Below are positions 1 through 11,627 of a stretch of DNA of 64,000 nt, piece by piece (position 1 is the stretch's first letter; each line of letters opens with the position of its first letter). Made by a program: the position numbers and the translations under genes. Source of the stretch: Rhizopus arrhizus (Eukaryota > Mucoromycota > Mucoromycetes > Mucorales > Rhizopodaceae); contig JAKZZE010000034.1 in the NCBI GenBank assembly GCA_024220505.1, positions 473,459 through 537,458 of the forward strand. Reading direction: 5' to 3'. Under the pieces are notes generated by a model. It was given only the letters and a program-made list of their open reading frames with translations, ran no database searches and was not told where the DNA came from.

Positions 1-1056
1 ACAATCTCTCATATCGCCCATCACAATTGACGATATTCTTTACCAGTCTAAAAACGTTCTTGCTAAACAAAGTAGCCCTGGTGCAGATGGTTTGGGTTAT
101 GCATTCATCCATCTCATTACTTTAAACCTTTGCAAAAACTTGTTGTCAAACTTTACAATGCTGCTCTTTTGACCAGTACGTTCCCTTCTTCCTGGCAAGA
201 TATCCGAGTTCGTCTCTTACCCAAGAAGGGTGATCTATCATCGCTTCGGAATTGGAGGCCAATTTCCTTGATCAATTGTGATGCTAAGATCTACACTCGA
301 ACAATCAATAAACGAATGCGATTGGTCGTGGACGATGTTATCTATCGATATCAAACGGGATTCCTAGCTAATCGATTTATTGCTGAAAACGGTATGGTTA
401 TCAATATCCTCATGGAACAAGCTCATGTTGAACGGCGACGAGAAATTGGCTTGCTCTTGGACCAAGAAAAAGCTTATGACCGAGTTCACCCCACGTATTT
501 ACGTCAAACCATGCTCTCCTTTGGATTCCCTGAATCTTTTGTTCAATCTATTGGAAACCTATTCTTTGGTAACGAGGTCCGCGTTAATGTTAATGGATAT
601 TTTACCGATTTGGTTCAACAACAACGTGGTCTCAGACAAGGCGATCCTCTCTCCCCGTTGCTATTCAATATTGCTTTAGAACCACTTCTTCGACATGTTA
701 TAAAGGATTCTTCCTTTACAGGATTTGTACCAACTGCTTCTGATGATCTCCCTCCGGACTGTGTTCCTTCCACATTGAAGGTTCTTGCTTATGCTGATGA
801 TGTGTGCGTGCTTCTCCATTCTTTTGAAGATTACCACCGATTACAACACCATCTGAATCGATACAGCTTAGTCTCTAATGCCAAGGTTAATATCCACAAA
901 ACTGAAGCATTTTCGTTAGATGGTCGTCCATACCCTGAGTGGATTGACTTTTTCTCAACCCAAGGTATTACCAAATGGCACGATCATACCTCACCCAGTC
1001 CATTGCGATATCTCGGCTTTCCTTTGATACAGTCTCTCACCCAGCGACGGTACCTA
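1..1056 (+). pseudogene. LINE reverse transcriptase fragment (array copy 1)
   Basis: The window opens inside the LINE RT described at 36933. A 4-base deletion at about 117-120 (CATTACTTT against CATTTATTACTTT in copies 2-4) breaks the frame. Downstream, the RT reads open from about 130 to 1062 and includes the RQGDPLSPLLFN and YADDV motifs. It is cut at 1056 by the TcA terminus. Confidence 0.85.
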
Positions 1057-2025
1057 CAGTAGGTCAAAAAATTGCTGCAAGGAATTGCAAAATACCGGTT
1101 TTACAGCTGGTTGTCTATGGATACTGCATGAAACTATCTCAAATATTGATTGTTTGTACCTCACTAGAAGGGGCATTTATTCGTCGATTATCTGATATGG
1201 GCAATAGTTATTGGTGGAATTTGATATTGTTAAAGGGAATTTTATAAACATCCGGCATTTTTTACTTGTTTACATATGTTTGGAATAACAAATTTTAATA
1301 CGACCCAACCGGTTTCTATCATAATTTTTCACATTCTTGACATGATTAGAATGATGCCAGTATATAAAAGCGCTTACAATTCCTTTATTCTAAACTTTAA
1401 ATTTTCTTATCTAAATTATTTCTCTTTTTTACCTTATTACCAATCGCATGCCTAAACGACTGCCAGAAGAAAAAGTAAACGATCTCAAGCAAGCATTAAC
1501 TGGATCCACATCAACGTACGATATTGCTAAGGAGGTTGGAGTACATGAATCAGCTGTTAGTAGATACTCTAGGCGGTTGTTTTCAAATAGGACAATGGGC
1601 TCAGCTGGTAGACCTACATTAGTCTCCAAAGTGACGAAACGGCTAATCAAAAGAAAAGTCATTGAAGGGGTTCTAAAGACTGCCAAAGAGGTACACCGGG
1701 AGCTGGTTCAACTTGGCTATGATATCTCATACCAGTCAGCAATTAACGTCCTGAAATCAATGGAGTTCCATTCTTCAATAAAAAAAAGAAGCCGTTTCTG
1801 ACAAAAGCTCATATGCAGCATCGATTAGAATGGGCCAAGAAGCACCAGGATTGGACAGTGGAAGAATGGCGAAAAGTCGTCTTTTCTGATGAAACCAAGA
1901 TCAACGTATGGGGCTCTGATGGTTGTAAGTATTATTGGAAAAGACCAAGTGATCCTCTTCAACCGCATCATCTAGAGTTTACAGTCAAGCATGGAGGCGG
2001 CAAGTTGATGATGTGGGGCTGCATA
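1057..2025 (+). pseudogene. TcA: truncated Tc1/mariner element, transposase frameshifted (copy 1)
   Basis: A left TIR starting CAGTAGGTCAAAAAATTGC follows a TA in the LINE. The transposase starts at 1448. An A8 tract (A9 in copies 3 and 4) near 1781-1788 shifts the frame, leaving 117 codons to 1801 and a second open piece at 1813-2031. The right part of the element is missing because TcB begins at 2026. The intact-frame version is at 26732. Confidence 0.85.
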
Positions 2026-2230
2026 CAGTAAGGGACAAAATCAGTCCGTTTTTTGGTTTTTTCGCAATGCCTCGCCGGGAATTAAACTTAGGGCTTCGCT
2101 TTGCTGACGAAAAATTTGTCTCTTCCTTCAACAAAGTTGACAATATTTGTCGGAAATGGTATTTTTATTTTCCGCCATGTTATAAGAAGATATATTGAAA
2201 ATAATGTATTTTTATTTTTTTGAATTTCGA

Positions 2231-3600
2231 TTAGTACTTGGTATCGCGGCCCTTACGCTGGATTACGTCCCGAACTCGACGGGGCATAGAGTGAATAAGG
2301 TTTCTACAGTACTCTGGAGTTGCTAGGTCATACCAAAGCTTCGAAACCCGGTCAAAAAATGCTTGGTCAGTCTCAACCACAGAAGAAGGTGGTCTTGTCA
2401 TCTGTTCCTTCTTTTTAAGCATGGCCCATGCATTTTCAATTGGGTTAAGGTCAGGGGAGTATGCTGGCCAACTCAGGAGCTTAATCTTGTTCTTTTGGAA
2501 CCATTTTGAAGGAGCTGAAGCACAATGGATGCTTGCATTATCTTGTTGAAAGATCATGTCCTTACTTTGCAGGCCATAATACTTCAATGTCTCCTTGTAT
2601 TCCTCCTCAAGTACTGACGTGTATAGCTCACCATTTACATTACTTTGTAGCCAGGACATGTAGCCCCCTCCATGTATAGTTATGCAACTCCAAAGCATGA
2701 TCCCGCCTCCTCCATAAGCATGTTTCTTTTTGTAGTGATGGTCTCGATAAGGTGCATTATCCTCTTTCCAAGCATATTCTAGGCCATTAGACCCTCTTTT
2801 TTGGATCTTTGTCTCATCAGAAAAGACAACGCGTTCCCAATCAGTCTCGGACCAGTCTTTATGAGCCTTTGCCCAATCATATCGTGCCTTTTGCTTGTCA
2901 TTATTAAGTGGAAGTACCTGTCATGTTTTGACATGTCTATAAGATACAGTCTTATCATTCTGGACTAAATCTTTCCAAATGAGTTTGAATAAGAATAGAA
3001 CCTGATAATTATCACTGCCATAAACAGCCAAGTTTCACTTTCATCTCAACAGTTGATTATTAACATCAGTCTATAAAATTTTTCTTATACATGTCAAATC
3101 ATATCGGTCGTAACTATTTTTGTCATCTAATCTCAGGTCTTGCTCAACTAATATAAATAGCCTTGAAATCTTTCTTTAATAAAAGTATTCGACTTTAGAA
3201 CTATTGTTCGGTCTCGTTAATTCTTCTTTTATCTTATTTTTGAATACTTAAAACACTTCAGTACCGTCTTTTTCTTAGTCGATTTTAGACCTTTGCGTTT
3301 CAAAGTACGAGCAATTGTTTTTGGATTAACCATTTGATCTGGTTTTTTAACGCCAAAGGAAGCATCGACTGCGCTTTTAGATAAGCCAAGTCTTATGTCT
3401 CTAGCTGCTTTGGTTTCCTCCCTAGGTGTGAGTAAACGATGTCTACCCGCGCTATTTTTTGACTGCAACTTGGTTTTCCTTGAAATTCTTCGAATCATGG
3501 ACTTTCCACAGCCTACTTTTTTTTTAATTACATCCCATGGAATGGAGTGGTTCAACATGTTTTCAATTTGGGCATGTTTGTCGGCATTCTTTGCTGTCAT
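2231..3600 (-). pseudogene. TcB transposase split by solo LTR-1 (copy 1)
   Basis: The N-terminal part runs 3600 to 3261 and the C-terminal part 2913 to 2231, separated by LTR-1 and its GTACC duplication. Both parts have the same lengths (340 and 683 nt) as in copies 2-4, so this gene has no indels here. Domains are described at 27517. Confidence 0.85.
2919..3260 (+). repeat. Solo LTR-1 with GTACC target duplication (copy 1)
   Basis: It runs from TGTCATGTTTTGACATGTC to ACTTCA, with GTACC at 2914-2918 and 3261-3265. It is a 342-bp LTR left by LTR-LTR recombination inside the TcB transposase gene. A TATAAATAG-like box and an AATAAAAG signal are present in its second half. Confidence 0.85.
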
Positions 3601-3973
3601 GGCGTGTTTGGCTAATCTGAGATGAGGTAAATGAGGAAAAAGAAAAAATGTAAAAAATAAAAGAAGCTAAAATATGAGAACACGTTAGCGTTCACTGACG
3701 TCATAAGACGTACCAAACTAAATCTCAAGTCAGTCCAGTGACTGTTTCTGGAGATATGGTGTCTAATGCAAAATCGGGCGTTAGCAACAATCACGGAAAA
3801 TCACTTTTTCCGCCATAACTACAGAGAAAATGGTGGTAGAAGCAATTAGGTTACACCAATAATTTTGTCTAGCTTGCGTGCAAATGTTTCGTCAGCAAAG
3901 CGAAGCCCTAAGTTTAATTCCCGGCGAGGCATTGCGAAAAAACCAAAAAACGGACTGATTTTGTCCCTTACTG

Positions 3974-4669
3974 TATTTGGGCCAGTGGTACCCGCAACAC
4001 GTGGTAGGCATACACTTGTGTCATCTGCTACGAAGGAATATATCAAGGTATTACTGATCAAAGGAGCTCTAAAGACAGCCAAGGATGTACATCGGATGCT
4101 CATACTGTTTTAATCGCAAGATTAAATAAAAAAATTAAACAAAAAAACAATAGCAGCAATATAAAATTAAAATCCTTCTTTATTGCAGATTTCTTTATAT
4201 TGCGAAAAGGCCTCGCTTTATGGATAAAAGTTGGCATCTATTTATATTCTTTGTGAGCGTAGATAAAAGATATAGACTCGGTCACGATGTCGTGCTGAAG
4301 AACCAATGATTAAGCTAAAGCTTGTCGATGTTCTAATATATGCATCTGAAATTGAACAATAGAAATAATAACCAGTCAATTAACTTTGATCTAATTACTT
4401 TTGGGGTTGACAATTGATTAGACTCTCTAGGATGACAGATATTGATCTTATTGTTCTAAATTTGGAAAAGTGTGGAATTGTTCAATCATAGTTTAATCTT
4501 TTTGTGTATCGTTATTTATTTTAATACAACTGATATCATATAGAAAATAACTATGTTTACAACACATACGACTTGGGTATTCTATGTCTTACCGTTCAGC
4601 AATAAACGTCCTTGTATGATGGATTTTCTTGCTAGACGTAAAAAGAAGCAGCCTCTTTTAACTAATAAC
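3974..4669 (+). pseudogene. TcF: Tc1 transposase N-terminal fragment interrupted by solo LTR-2 (copy 1)
   Basis: Coding similarity to TcA residues about 50-120 (a GRHTLVS stretch, then KTAKDVHR) runs to 4105 and resumes after the LTR at 4570. Details are at 29260. Confidence 0.75.
4106..4564 (-). repeat. Solo LTR-2 with CATAC target duplication (copy 1)
   Basis: A 459-bp LTR (plus strand TGTTTTAATCG to TTTACAACA) flanked by CATAC at 4101-4105 and 4565-4569. It belongs to the same family as the 3' LTR at 62533-62992. Confidence 0.88.
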
Positions 4670-5019
4670 TGTTTTGCCAAGTATTAAAATAAGAGACAAA
4701 AACTAAAAAAAGACAATAGTTGTGAAACTAAAGATTATATGTTGCTTATTATATAAAAACATTGAGGCTATTTATACTTTTTGGATGTCTGGATCTTTAC
4801 CGCTATTTCAATTGATCGGTTAAAAGAATGATGTGGGAAGGATGGGAAGATAAAGGAAAGATAGTGGATAATCAATAGCCGCTGTCTTCTTGACGAATCA
4901 AGGGACAATGAAGTAGATAAATTATTGATCTAGCGATAATTATCGAATAAGGTTGGATTGAACTGCCGTTGTTGTAATCAGGTTCCGATATAGTCGTGGG
5001 AACGCCGATAGAGATAACA
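4670..5019 (-). repeat. LTR-3, probable LTR without matching target duplication (copy 1)
   Basis: TGTTTTGCCAAG to GATAGAGATAACA, about 350 bp, with a minus-strand TATAAATAG-like box and poly(A)-signal-like sequence. It separates TcF from DIRS sequence. Neighbouring 5-mers differ, which suggests that two insertions recombined. Confidence 0.5.
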
Positions 5020-5211
5020 GGGCAAAGTTGGCTATTGCGGAGATCTCTCGTTTATCCATGAATGTTCACTTTACTAGTTGTGTGGATACAACAGATATGC
5101 TAAAGACTACGCCATTAGAGCGCTTAAATCACCCCAAAGTCTTAAACACTTGGAAACAAAAGAGCCAGGCAGTAAGCGAGAAGCATTCAGTGAAGAATAT
5201 ATCATTATGTA

Positions 5212-6800
5212 CAGTGCCCCACAAAACCCTTCAAGTGTTTTGTTTTTTTCGTTTTTTGCTTGTCACTAAGTATGCGTATCACAATTGGTAGCATGCTAAC
5301 CTCATTTGAAAGCTACGTTGACAGAGTACTTGGATAATGTTTAAACGCCGAGATCCATGTAATGACCGCGGAGTAATGGCATTTTAAAAACAGACACACA
5401 CTTGAAGGGTTTTGTGGAATTTAAAAAATCTCAAGTTAATGCCGTAAAAACCATTCTAAACGTCACAAAAGTGTGGCTTATTAATTTTTTGTGTAAAAGC
5501 TTTTACTTATGTACAACTTTCTATACTTTTTTTGCCTTTTTTTTATAACATAATCTCTATTAAGTACATGCGACCAATTAGCAATGACATGCAGAACAGG
5601 ATCGTTCAACTTCTTAAAGAAGGAGTTTCTGGAGAGAAATATGAACAAAGGCTGGTGTCAGTACTGGAACTATTTCAAAAATTCGAAAAAAACCATGATT
5701 TGGGAGATTTGAAAACTAATGGAGGCAGGCCATTCCTAATCTCGACATTACTAGGTCGTCGAATCTTGCGAAATTTCAACTCTGGCAATTACAAAAATGC
5801 TTTAGGCGCTGCTAGAAAGCTGTTAGAAGATGGAGAAAATATTAGTGCTGAGACTATAAGGCGTTTTTAAAAGACTGGGTTATGCAGCAATTCATAAGCC
5901 TAAAGTCCTACCTTTGACTAAGCCGTATAAAGGACAGATATGAATTTGCACGTGCACATCTATCATGGACCATCGATGACTGGAAAAAGGTTATTTTCAG
6001 CGACGAAACTAAAGTGAATAGAATTGGTTCAGATGGTTTTACAATGGACTTGGACAAATGGTGACAAGTTAAAGGACTTTCAGGTTCAGCATATGATCAA
6101 GCATGGAGGAGGTTCATTGATGCTGTGGGGCTGTTTAACATGGTATGGCGTTGGATACCTATCGAATATCAAGGGAAGCATTAATTCTGACTTTTATATT
6201 GGTATTTTGAAAGATGAATTAATGAAAACAATTGATTGGTATGAGCTTCAAAAAGAAGATATTATGTCTCAGCAAAACAATGCTAGTATCCATACTGCCA
6301 AAAAAGTCTCTGAATGGCTGGAAAACAATAATATTACTGTATTAAGATGGCCTCCTCACTCTCCTGACTTAAATTCTATTGAGAACCTATGGTCAATCTG
6401 AAAACGACGTTTATTACAATATGAAAAGCAGCCTGACGGAATGCTCGAATTATGGTCAAGAGTAGAGAATGTTTGGGAGTCAATTACTCAGAATGAATGT
6501 CAAAAACTCATAGAAAGTATGCCTAAACGCATTAAAACAGTTTACAACGCAAAAGGAGGACATACTAAATATTAATTGTTATTAAAAATAAAAACAAAAC
6601 CCTTCAAGTGTGTGTCTGTTTTTAAAATGCCATTACTCCGCGGTCATTACATGGATCTCGGCGTTTAAACATTATCCAAGTACTCTGTCAACGTAGCTTT
6701 CAAATGAGGTATAGCATGCTACCAATTGTGATACGCAATACTTAGTGACAAGCAAAAAACGAAAAAAAACAAAACACTTGAAGGGTTTTGTGGGGCACTG
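5212..6800 (+). mobile_element. TcC: Tc1/mariner element with ~214-bp terminal modules (copy 1)
   Basis: The ends read CAGTGCCCCACAAAACCCTT next to TA on both sides. The right inner repeat is damaged in this copy: sequence near 6590-6600 reads AAAAACAAAACCC where copies 2 and 3 read AAATTCCACAAAACCC. The best copy is at 30503. Confidence 0.85.
5568..6575 (+). pseudogene. TcC transposase, decayed (copy 1)
   Basis: The start is ATGCGACCAATTAGC at 5568. The frame is broken near 5635 (GAGAGAAATATG, one A fewer than copy 3), near 5870 (AAGACTGGGTT) and near 5925. It shares with copy 3 the QQNN substitution at the second catalytic position and the in-frame TGA after the IENLW motif. Confidence 0.85.
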
Positions 6801-7564
6801 TACAACGAAGCCAACTACCAGCAACAAGTACTTAGAGCAGCAACCACCAACACTTCAAATGGAAGAGGTAGAGGAGAATATTCAACTCAATCAAATTGGA
6901 ACAACAGTAGAGGAAGACGTGAATACTTTGGACGAGGTGGAGCAAAAAACTACTTTGGAAGACGGGGATGTGGGACCCCAACCTTCCACACCAACAACTT
7001 TTCCCGCAATTATCACAGTGCAACATCGCCAGATCTTTCAGTACCAAGACCTTCCAGTCAACAGTAACACCAAACTCATTACAGGTAGCACATGTCCAAC
7101 TATTGCCACCACCACCATCACCATCAGCACCACTACTCCAACAACAGCAACATTGAACTACACCATTCCATCAGACGGAATTCTTCCAGGAGGTCGACTT
7201 CAACAATTTCTGAGTTATTGGAAGACAATAACAAATCATCCGTGGCCCATATTGGTGATTCAACATGGTTACAAGATCCAATTTACAAAGACGCCAATTC
7301 CGTGGAAAAACCAGATGAAATAACCAACAGCAGAGGAGCAATTTCACATCAACGAAGCAGTTCAGAAATTTCTAAGTGGAGGTATGATAGAGAGGTCTCC
7401 AACACAGGATCGACGATTCCTCTCCAAATTCTTTACATTACAGGAACAGACCAGGAGAAGACCAATATTGGATTGTCAAAAGTTGAACTCTTTCATTCAA
7501 GTACAGCATTTCAAAATGGAAGGAGTTCCAGCTCTAAGGGAATTGTTAGAAAAAGACGATTATA

Positions 7565-8036
7565 CAGTGGGTCAAAAAACTGCACCAACGTAACCTAATT
7601 TTTCGGAAATAAGAGCATAGGTCTGTCAGTTTAACAGTAAACATTATGAAACTTGAACCAAACAAAGTTAATACTATTATGATTTATCGACAAGATTTTC
7701 AAAGTCAGACACTGAGTATACACTTATAGCGCGTCCTGAAAAAAGCGGAGGTCGGTTGGTGCAGTGTTTTGACTTTTAAAATAAAAATGGGTTTGATATG
7801 ATATACCCGGACTGAGACCTTTCCGGCAGATTTAAATTAGTCTGTGGAGTACCTAGTCACACTGGGGACCTTAAAATAAACTTTTTTGCAATTTTTGTCT
7901 TTTTTTTCTTTCCTACTTTACCCAAACGCATCATACATTGCCAGTGTCCATCCATCAGTAGAAATGCCCAAAACGCTTCCATCTGATGTTCAAAACAGTA
8001 TCAAAGCACTTGTCGTATTTACCTCATCAAATACTA
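7565..8036 (+). mobile_element. TcD: left end of a Tc1/mariner element (copy 1)
   Basis: The outer TIR CAGTGGGTCAAAAAACTGCA starts at 7565 after TA. An inverted inner copy (GGTTGGTGCAGTGTTTTGAC) lies at 7754-7773, closing a 209-bp module. The transposase start MPKTLPSDVQNSIKALV is at 7963, and about 25 codons remain before LTR-4. Confidence 0.7.
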
Positions 8037-8352
8037 TTATTCGTATGAGATTACTCAGATCTTATATAAGAAATAACAAGTACTGAATACATAATATTAC
8101 TTATTACATATTCCTTAAAAGCTCATATACAATGTTTATATTGTTCAAGCTCAATACTAAAATTGGCCTTGAACTCACTTCGGTCCCTGAATAATTTCAT
8201 TTCCTATATAAAGGCGTAGTTTGATTAAATGGGTTCTCTCTCTCGTCTTGAAATCTAATAAAGAGGTTACATAGAGACTCATTCACTAGTTTTCAAGTGC
8301 TATTTCCTTTCTTTTATCTCACTTAATTATCTGCAAATATCTCATTTTTTGA
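8037..8352 (+). repeat. LTR-4: promoter/LTR region upstream of gag (copy 1)
   Basis: About 315 bp with TATATAAAGG near 8214 and AATAAAGAGG near 8258, directly before the gag ATG at 8353. This is the layout of the 5' LTR in the intact element at 55412. The exact left boundary is uncertain. Confidence 0.5.
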
Positions 8353-9724
8353 ATGAATTCTTCTATTAATCAATCCCCTGCCAAAAACGTTGAAAAGGAT
8401 TCAGCTGATGAAGTAGCTAAGTCCTTGGATAGAATGGATCTTGAAACTCTCGAAAGTAGAGCGTCAAACTCATCCATCCATCCTTGTGATGATGCATCCA
8501 TTGAAACTGATGTTGAGATGGATGAAGTTACTGACTCTTCTCCTGCTGTTCCTTCTTCGGACCCTTCCAATTATATGGAGAGGTTGATGGCTCAAAAAAC
8601 TATGTTCTTTGATTTAATTGAAAAATTAAACAATAATAAAGCGAGTTTTATTTTAAATAATAAGCTACCTTTACTTGAAGAAAACGAAAAGCAATTGGGC
8701 TATGCTGTATCAGCTTTAAATGATGTTAATGCTCTTATTACTTCCCAGTTAGAATTGCGTAATCATGAGTTGAAGGGCAATGAATCTAGAAATTCATCAC
8801 CCAACGATAGACTTATCCCAAGCCGTGAAATCCCAAAATTCAACGTCAACCCTACCGCTAGTGCTCTGTATCAGCTCACTCTTCGCGAAGGTGATGAAAA
8901 CGTCAGACCAAGTAATGAACCATCTTTGGATATGTTTATTAGAGATTTCCAAAGAAAATTCTTGGATTATGATGTACCTGTAGAAGATCATTGGTTGCAC
9001 TACCTGGAAGCTTCTTTTGAAAAGTCTGACAGTGATACCGACCATGACTGGTTCGAAAGATTCTTCAAAAGACGTTGTATCGATAAGAAAACCGCTTTGA
9101 ATTGGGATCAGGCAAAAGAAGTCTTGAAACAACGCTTCGATTTTGCTTCACAAACTACACCAGAGATGTGGTTTAAAAATCTTATCAACTTCAGGCAAGA
9201 ACGTTACGAAACTTTGACCCAAGCAATGGATCGATATCGTCTTTTCTCTCTTGCTGCAAAGGTTAACATGCATGATAACACTTTCTAGTTGGATATTTCA
9301 TTTCGAGGCTTCACACTGTCAAGTTTCAGGAAATGGTCCAAGCTACTGTCAAAAAAATCTTCCCTCGCTTGTCTCTACTAGCTCCAATATCACTGGAGAA
9401 AGTATTTATTCAACACGCAACTTGCCTGTTCCTCTGCCTAAGGAATGGAATGTTCTGGAGTCAATTCTAATTAAAGAAATGGCTAACTTGGAATCTGCTT
9501 TGTTGAACATCCTTAAGGATAAGAAAAAGGAAGACAATACCAAAAAACTCGTTGAACAGGATGATAACGCCAATACTAAAAAAAGAAAAATGGTACATCA
9601 AAGTGAACATAAGAACCAAAAAGTTTCCAAAACATCTGTTGAATTTCAGCAAGAAATTGCAGATTTAAAGAAACAAGGTATATGCACATTTTGCAAAACT
9701 GCCAAGTACTCTCCTGGTGTTTAG
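8353..9724 (+). pseudogene. Ty3-type Gag, frameshifted (copy 1)
   Basis: One T is missing at about 9285 (ACTTTCTAG against ACTTTCTTAG), stopping the frame at 9288. An A tract at about 9352 is one A shorter than in copies 2 and 3. The intact versions are at 20992 and 33656. Confidence 0.85.
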
Positions 9725-10359
9725 GAAAGGGGAGTTTTAAGTAAATATAATATAGCAATCAAAGATAAAGAAATACTGTTAGAACTTGGTATCTCTTTAT
9801 TAAGTTAAGATAACTATTGTATGATCCAAATAAATTCTACATGTAAAAAGTGAGAGTATTTATAGACATGATACGGATAAAGAATTAGGACAGATTTATA
9901 ATCAATTTGACAGAATAGATGATTACTATTTCTAATTATTAGTTTAGCCTGTTCCTAGCTTGTATTGTCTATTATGCTATTGGGATGGTTTCAGATATAA
10001 CTATTTAAGGAGACGGTACGGATGAATATAAAGACTTTTAGTTCCGTGATTGGATATCATTGTTAACAATAATATCTCAGTCAGGATAAATGTTTTCATG
10101 ACTAATGATGATCCGGTAAGTAATCGTCATTCCTTATTCAACATGCTCATATTATCACTAAACTATATTACAACCATGTCATCTTATTTGACTATGTGAA
10201 GTTAATATGAATAAAGCTTAATATAAAAATCTAATCAAAGTATTTTATTGATCTGTGTTGGGAATAATGTTATAAATGATTCCAAGTTATGTCAACATAT
10301 TATTCAGGATCATATCTGATTCCTTTTACTAAAATAAAGTGACTATAATCTTATGTATC
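9718..10359 (-). repeat. LTR-5: LTR-like noncoding sequence (copy 1)
   Basis: This stretch cuts Gag just inside its zinc knuckle. On the minus strand it has CTATAAATACTC and AATAAAGAG, a promoter plus poly(A) pair typical of an LTR. I find no matching 5-bp duplication and cannot place the right boundary. Confidence 0.4.
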
Positions 10360-10700
10360 TGAAGTGTTTTAAGTATAAAAAATAGGACAAAGAACAATTA
10401 ACGAGACCGAACAATAGTTCTAAAAGTCGAATACTTTTATTAAAGAAAGATTTCAAGGCTATTTATATTAATTGAGCAAGACCTGAGATTAGATGACAAA
10501 AATAGTTACGACCGATATGATTTGACATGTATAAGAAAAATTTTATAGACTGATGTTAATAATCAACTGTTGATATGAAAGTGAAACTTGGCTGTTTAGG
10601 GCAGTGATAATTATCAGGTTCTATTCTTATTCAAACTCATTTGTAAATATTTAGTCCAGAATGATAAGACTGTATCTTATTGACATGTCAAAACATGACA
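10360..10700 (-). repeat. LTR-1, reverse orientation, no target duplication (copy 1)
   Basis: A 341-bp inverse of the solo LTR at 2919-3260, from TGAAGTG to CATGACA. Flanking 5-mers GTATC and AGCAG differ. The flanks are LTR-5 and TcE coding sequence. Confidence 0.8.
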
Positions 10701-11627
10701 AGCAGCCTTTCGAAGCATTGGAATGGCCTCCTCAGTCCCCAGACCTAAATCCCATAGAGCATATGTGGGCACATTTAAAGAGAGAGCTATTTCATAGCTA
10801 TGAGTGATTTATCCAAGGATAGAAAGGAACAAGAGAGGACGAGACTCGATAAAGAGATTGTTTTATTTAATAAGAAAATGATACTCTATTTATACTTTTC
10901 ATACACGGATAATATTTCATGTCATGAATTAATAATTAATGAGTATGATATAACTGATGACAAATAGATAATGGTTACGTGTTCCTCCATTGTTATCTTT
11001 GTCATCGTAAGCATTTATCCATAGAATACTCGTATATGATTGACTGCGATTGACTGTGATTTAGTCCCAGGATTTAATATAATTTAACCGTGCAATTACG
11101 CAGCATCTTATCCTTAATGAAGATTATCCGAATTAATTTGTAGCCTATCTATTGGATATATTTTACATGTAGCTTATTAATACTGTTTTCATATCGAGTT
11201 ATGAATGATGGATACATCAATGAGGCACCACCAAGTAGTATGCATGAGCTATGGGAGCGTATAGGTCAGACCTGGTATGCCATTTTTAAAGAGGAATGCC
11301 AGAAATACATCGAAAGTATGCCTAAAAGGTGTGCTGCAGTTATTAAAGCAAAAGGTCGTTGGACTAAGTATTGGTTTTTTTCAGATAAAGTGTGTCAAAA
11401 CGTTTACTTCTAAACGCCGTCAAAACTGGTCGCATGTACCGTCGGACGTTGAGGGCTAGTTATTACCGATACACTGGCTGTACTGCAATACTTGTACTAC
11501 CATTGAGTTACCCAGAGTCTGCTCTTTCGAATGGTGTATACTAAATTGCTATAAACTAAGAAATGAAGTAGACCACAACGTGTATAGGCAAAATATGAAA
11601 ACATGCGACCAATTTTGACGGCCACTG
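10701..11627 (+). pseudogene. TcE: C-terminal transposase remnant and right terminal module (copy 1)
   Basis: Coding sequence (PPQSPDLNPIEHMW) is at 10701-10804, then a solo LTR, then coding sequence to the stop at 11413. The 216-bp right module ends CCACTG at 11627 next to TA. See 36006. Confidence 0.8.
10805..11219 (-). repeat. Solo LTR-6 (chromovirus family) with ATGAG target duplication (copy 1)
   Basis: A 415-bp solo LTR flanked by ATGAG at 10800-10804 and 11220-11224. It is the same family as the LTRs of the intact chromovirus at 55412 and 60937. Confidence 0.9.

Larger units (their letters stand above)
2026..3973 (-). mobile_element. TcB: complete Tc1/mariner-like element with 87-bp TIRs (copy 1)
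   Basis: Both ends read CAGTAAGGGACAAAATCAGT inward from a flanking TA, and the inverted repeats match for 87 bp. The single gene is on the minus strand and is split by a solo LTR. The left flank is TcA transposase and the right flank is TcF, so the two flanks are not halves of one target. Confidence 0.88.
5020..7564 (+). pseudogene. DIRS-like gag/RT fragment carrying TcC (copy 1)
   Basis: The gag part is at 5020-5211 and continues after TcC from 6801. The RT start is at about 7140-7560 with an in-frame stop. The region is cut at 7565 by the TcD terminus. It is described fully at 30311. Confidence 0.7.

Noticed and set aside
3229..3260. C-terminal ten residues of the TcB N-part frame
   Set aside because: They are encoded by LTR-1, not by the transposase.
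7092..7598. His-rich frame (HHHHHH stretch) in each array copy
   Set aside because: It overlaps the DIRS gag/RT frames in another phase; the His run is the CACCAC repeat read out of frame.
8370..8570. Minus-strand frames opposite gag, and similar ones opposite chromovirus pol
   Set aside because: Shadows of the coding strand with no recognisable features, recurring only because the unit recurs.
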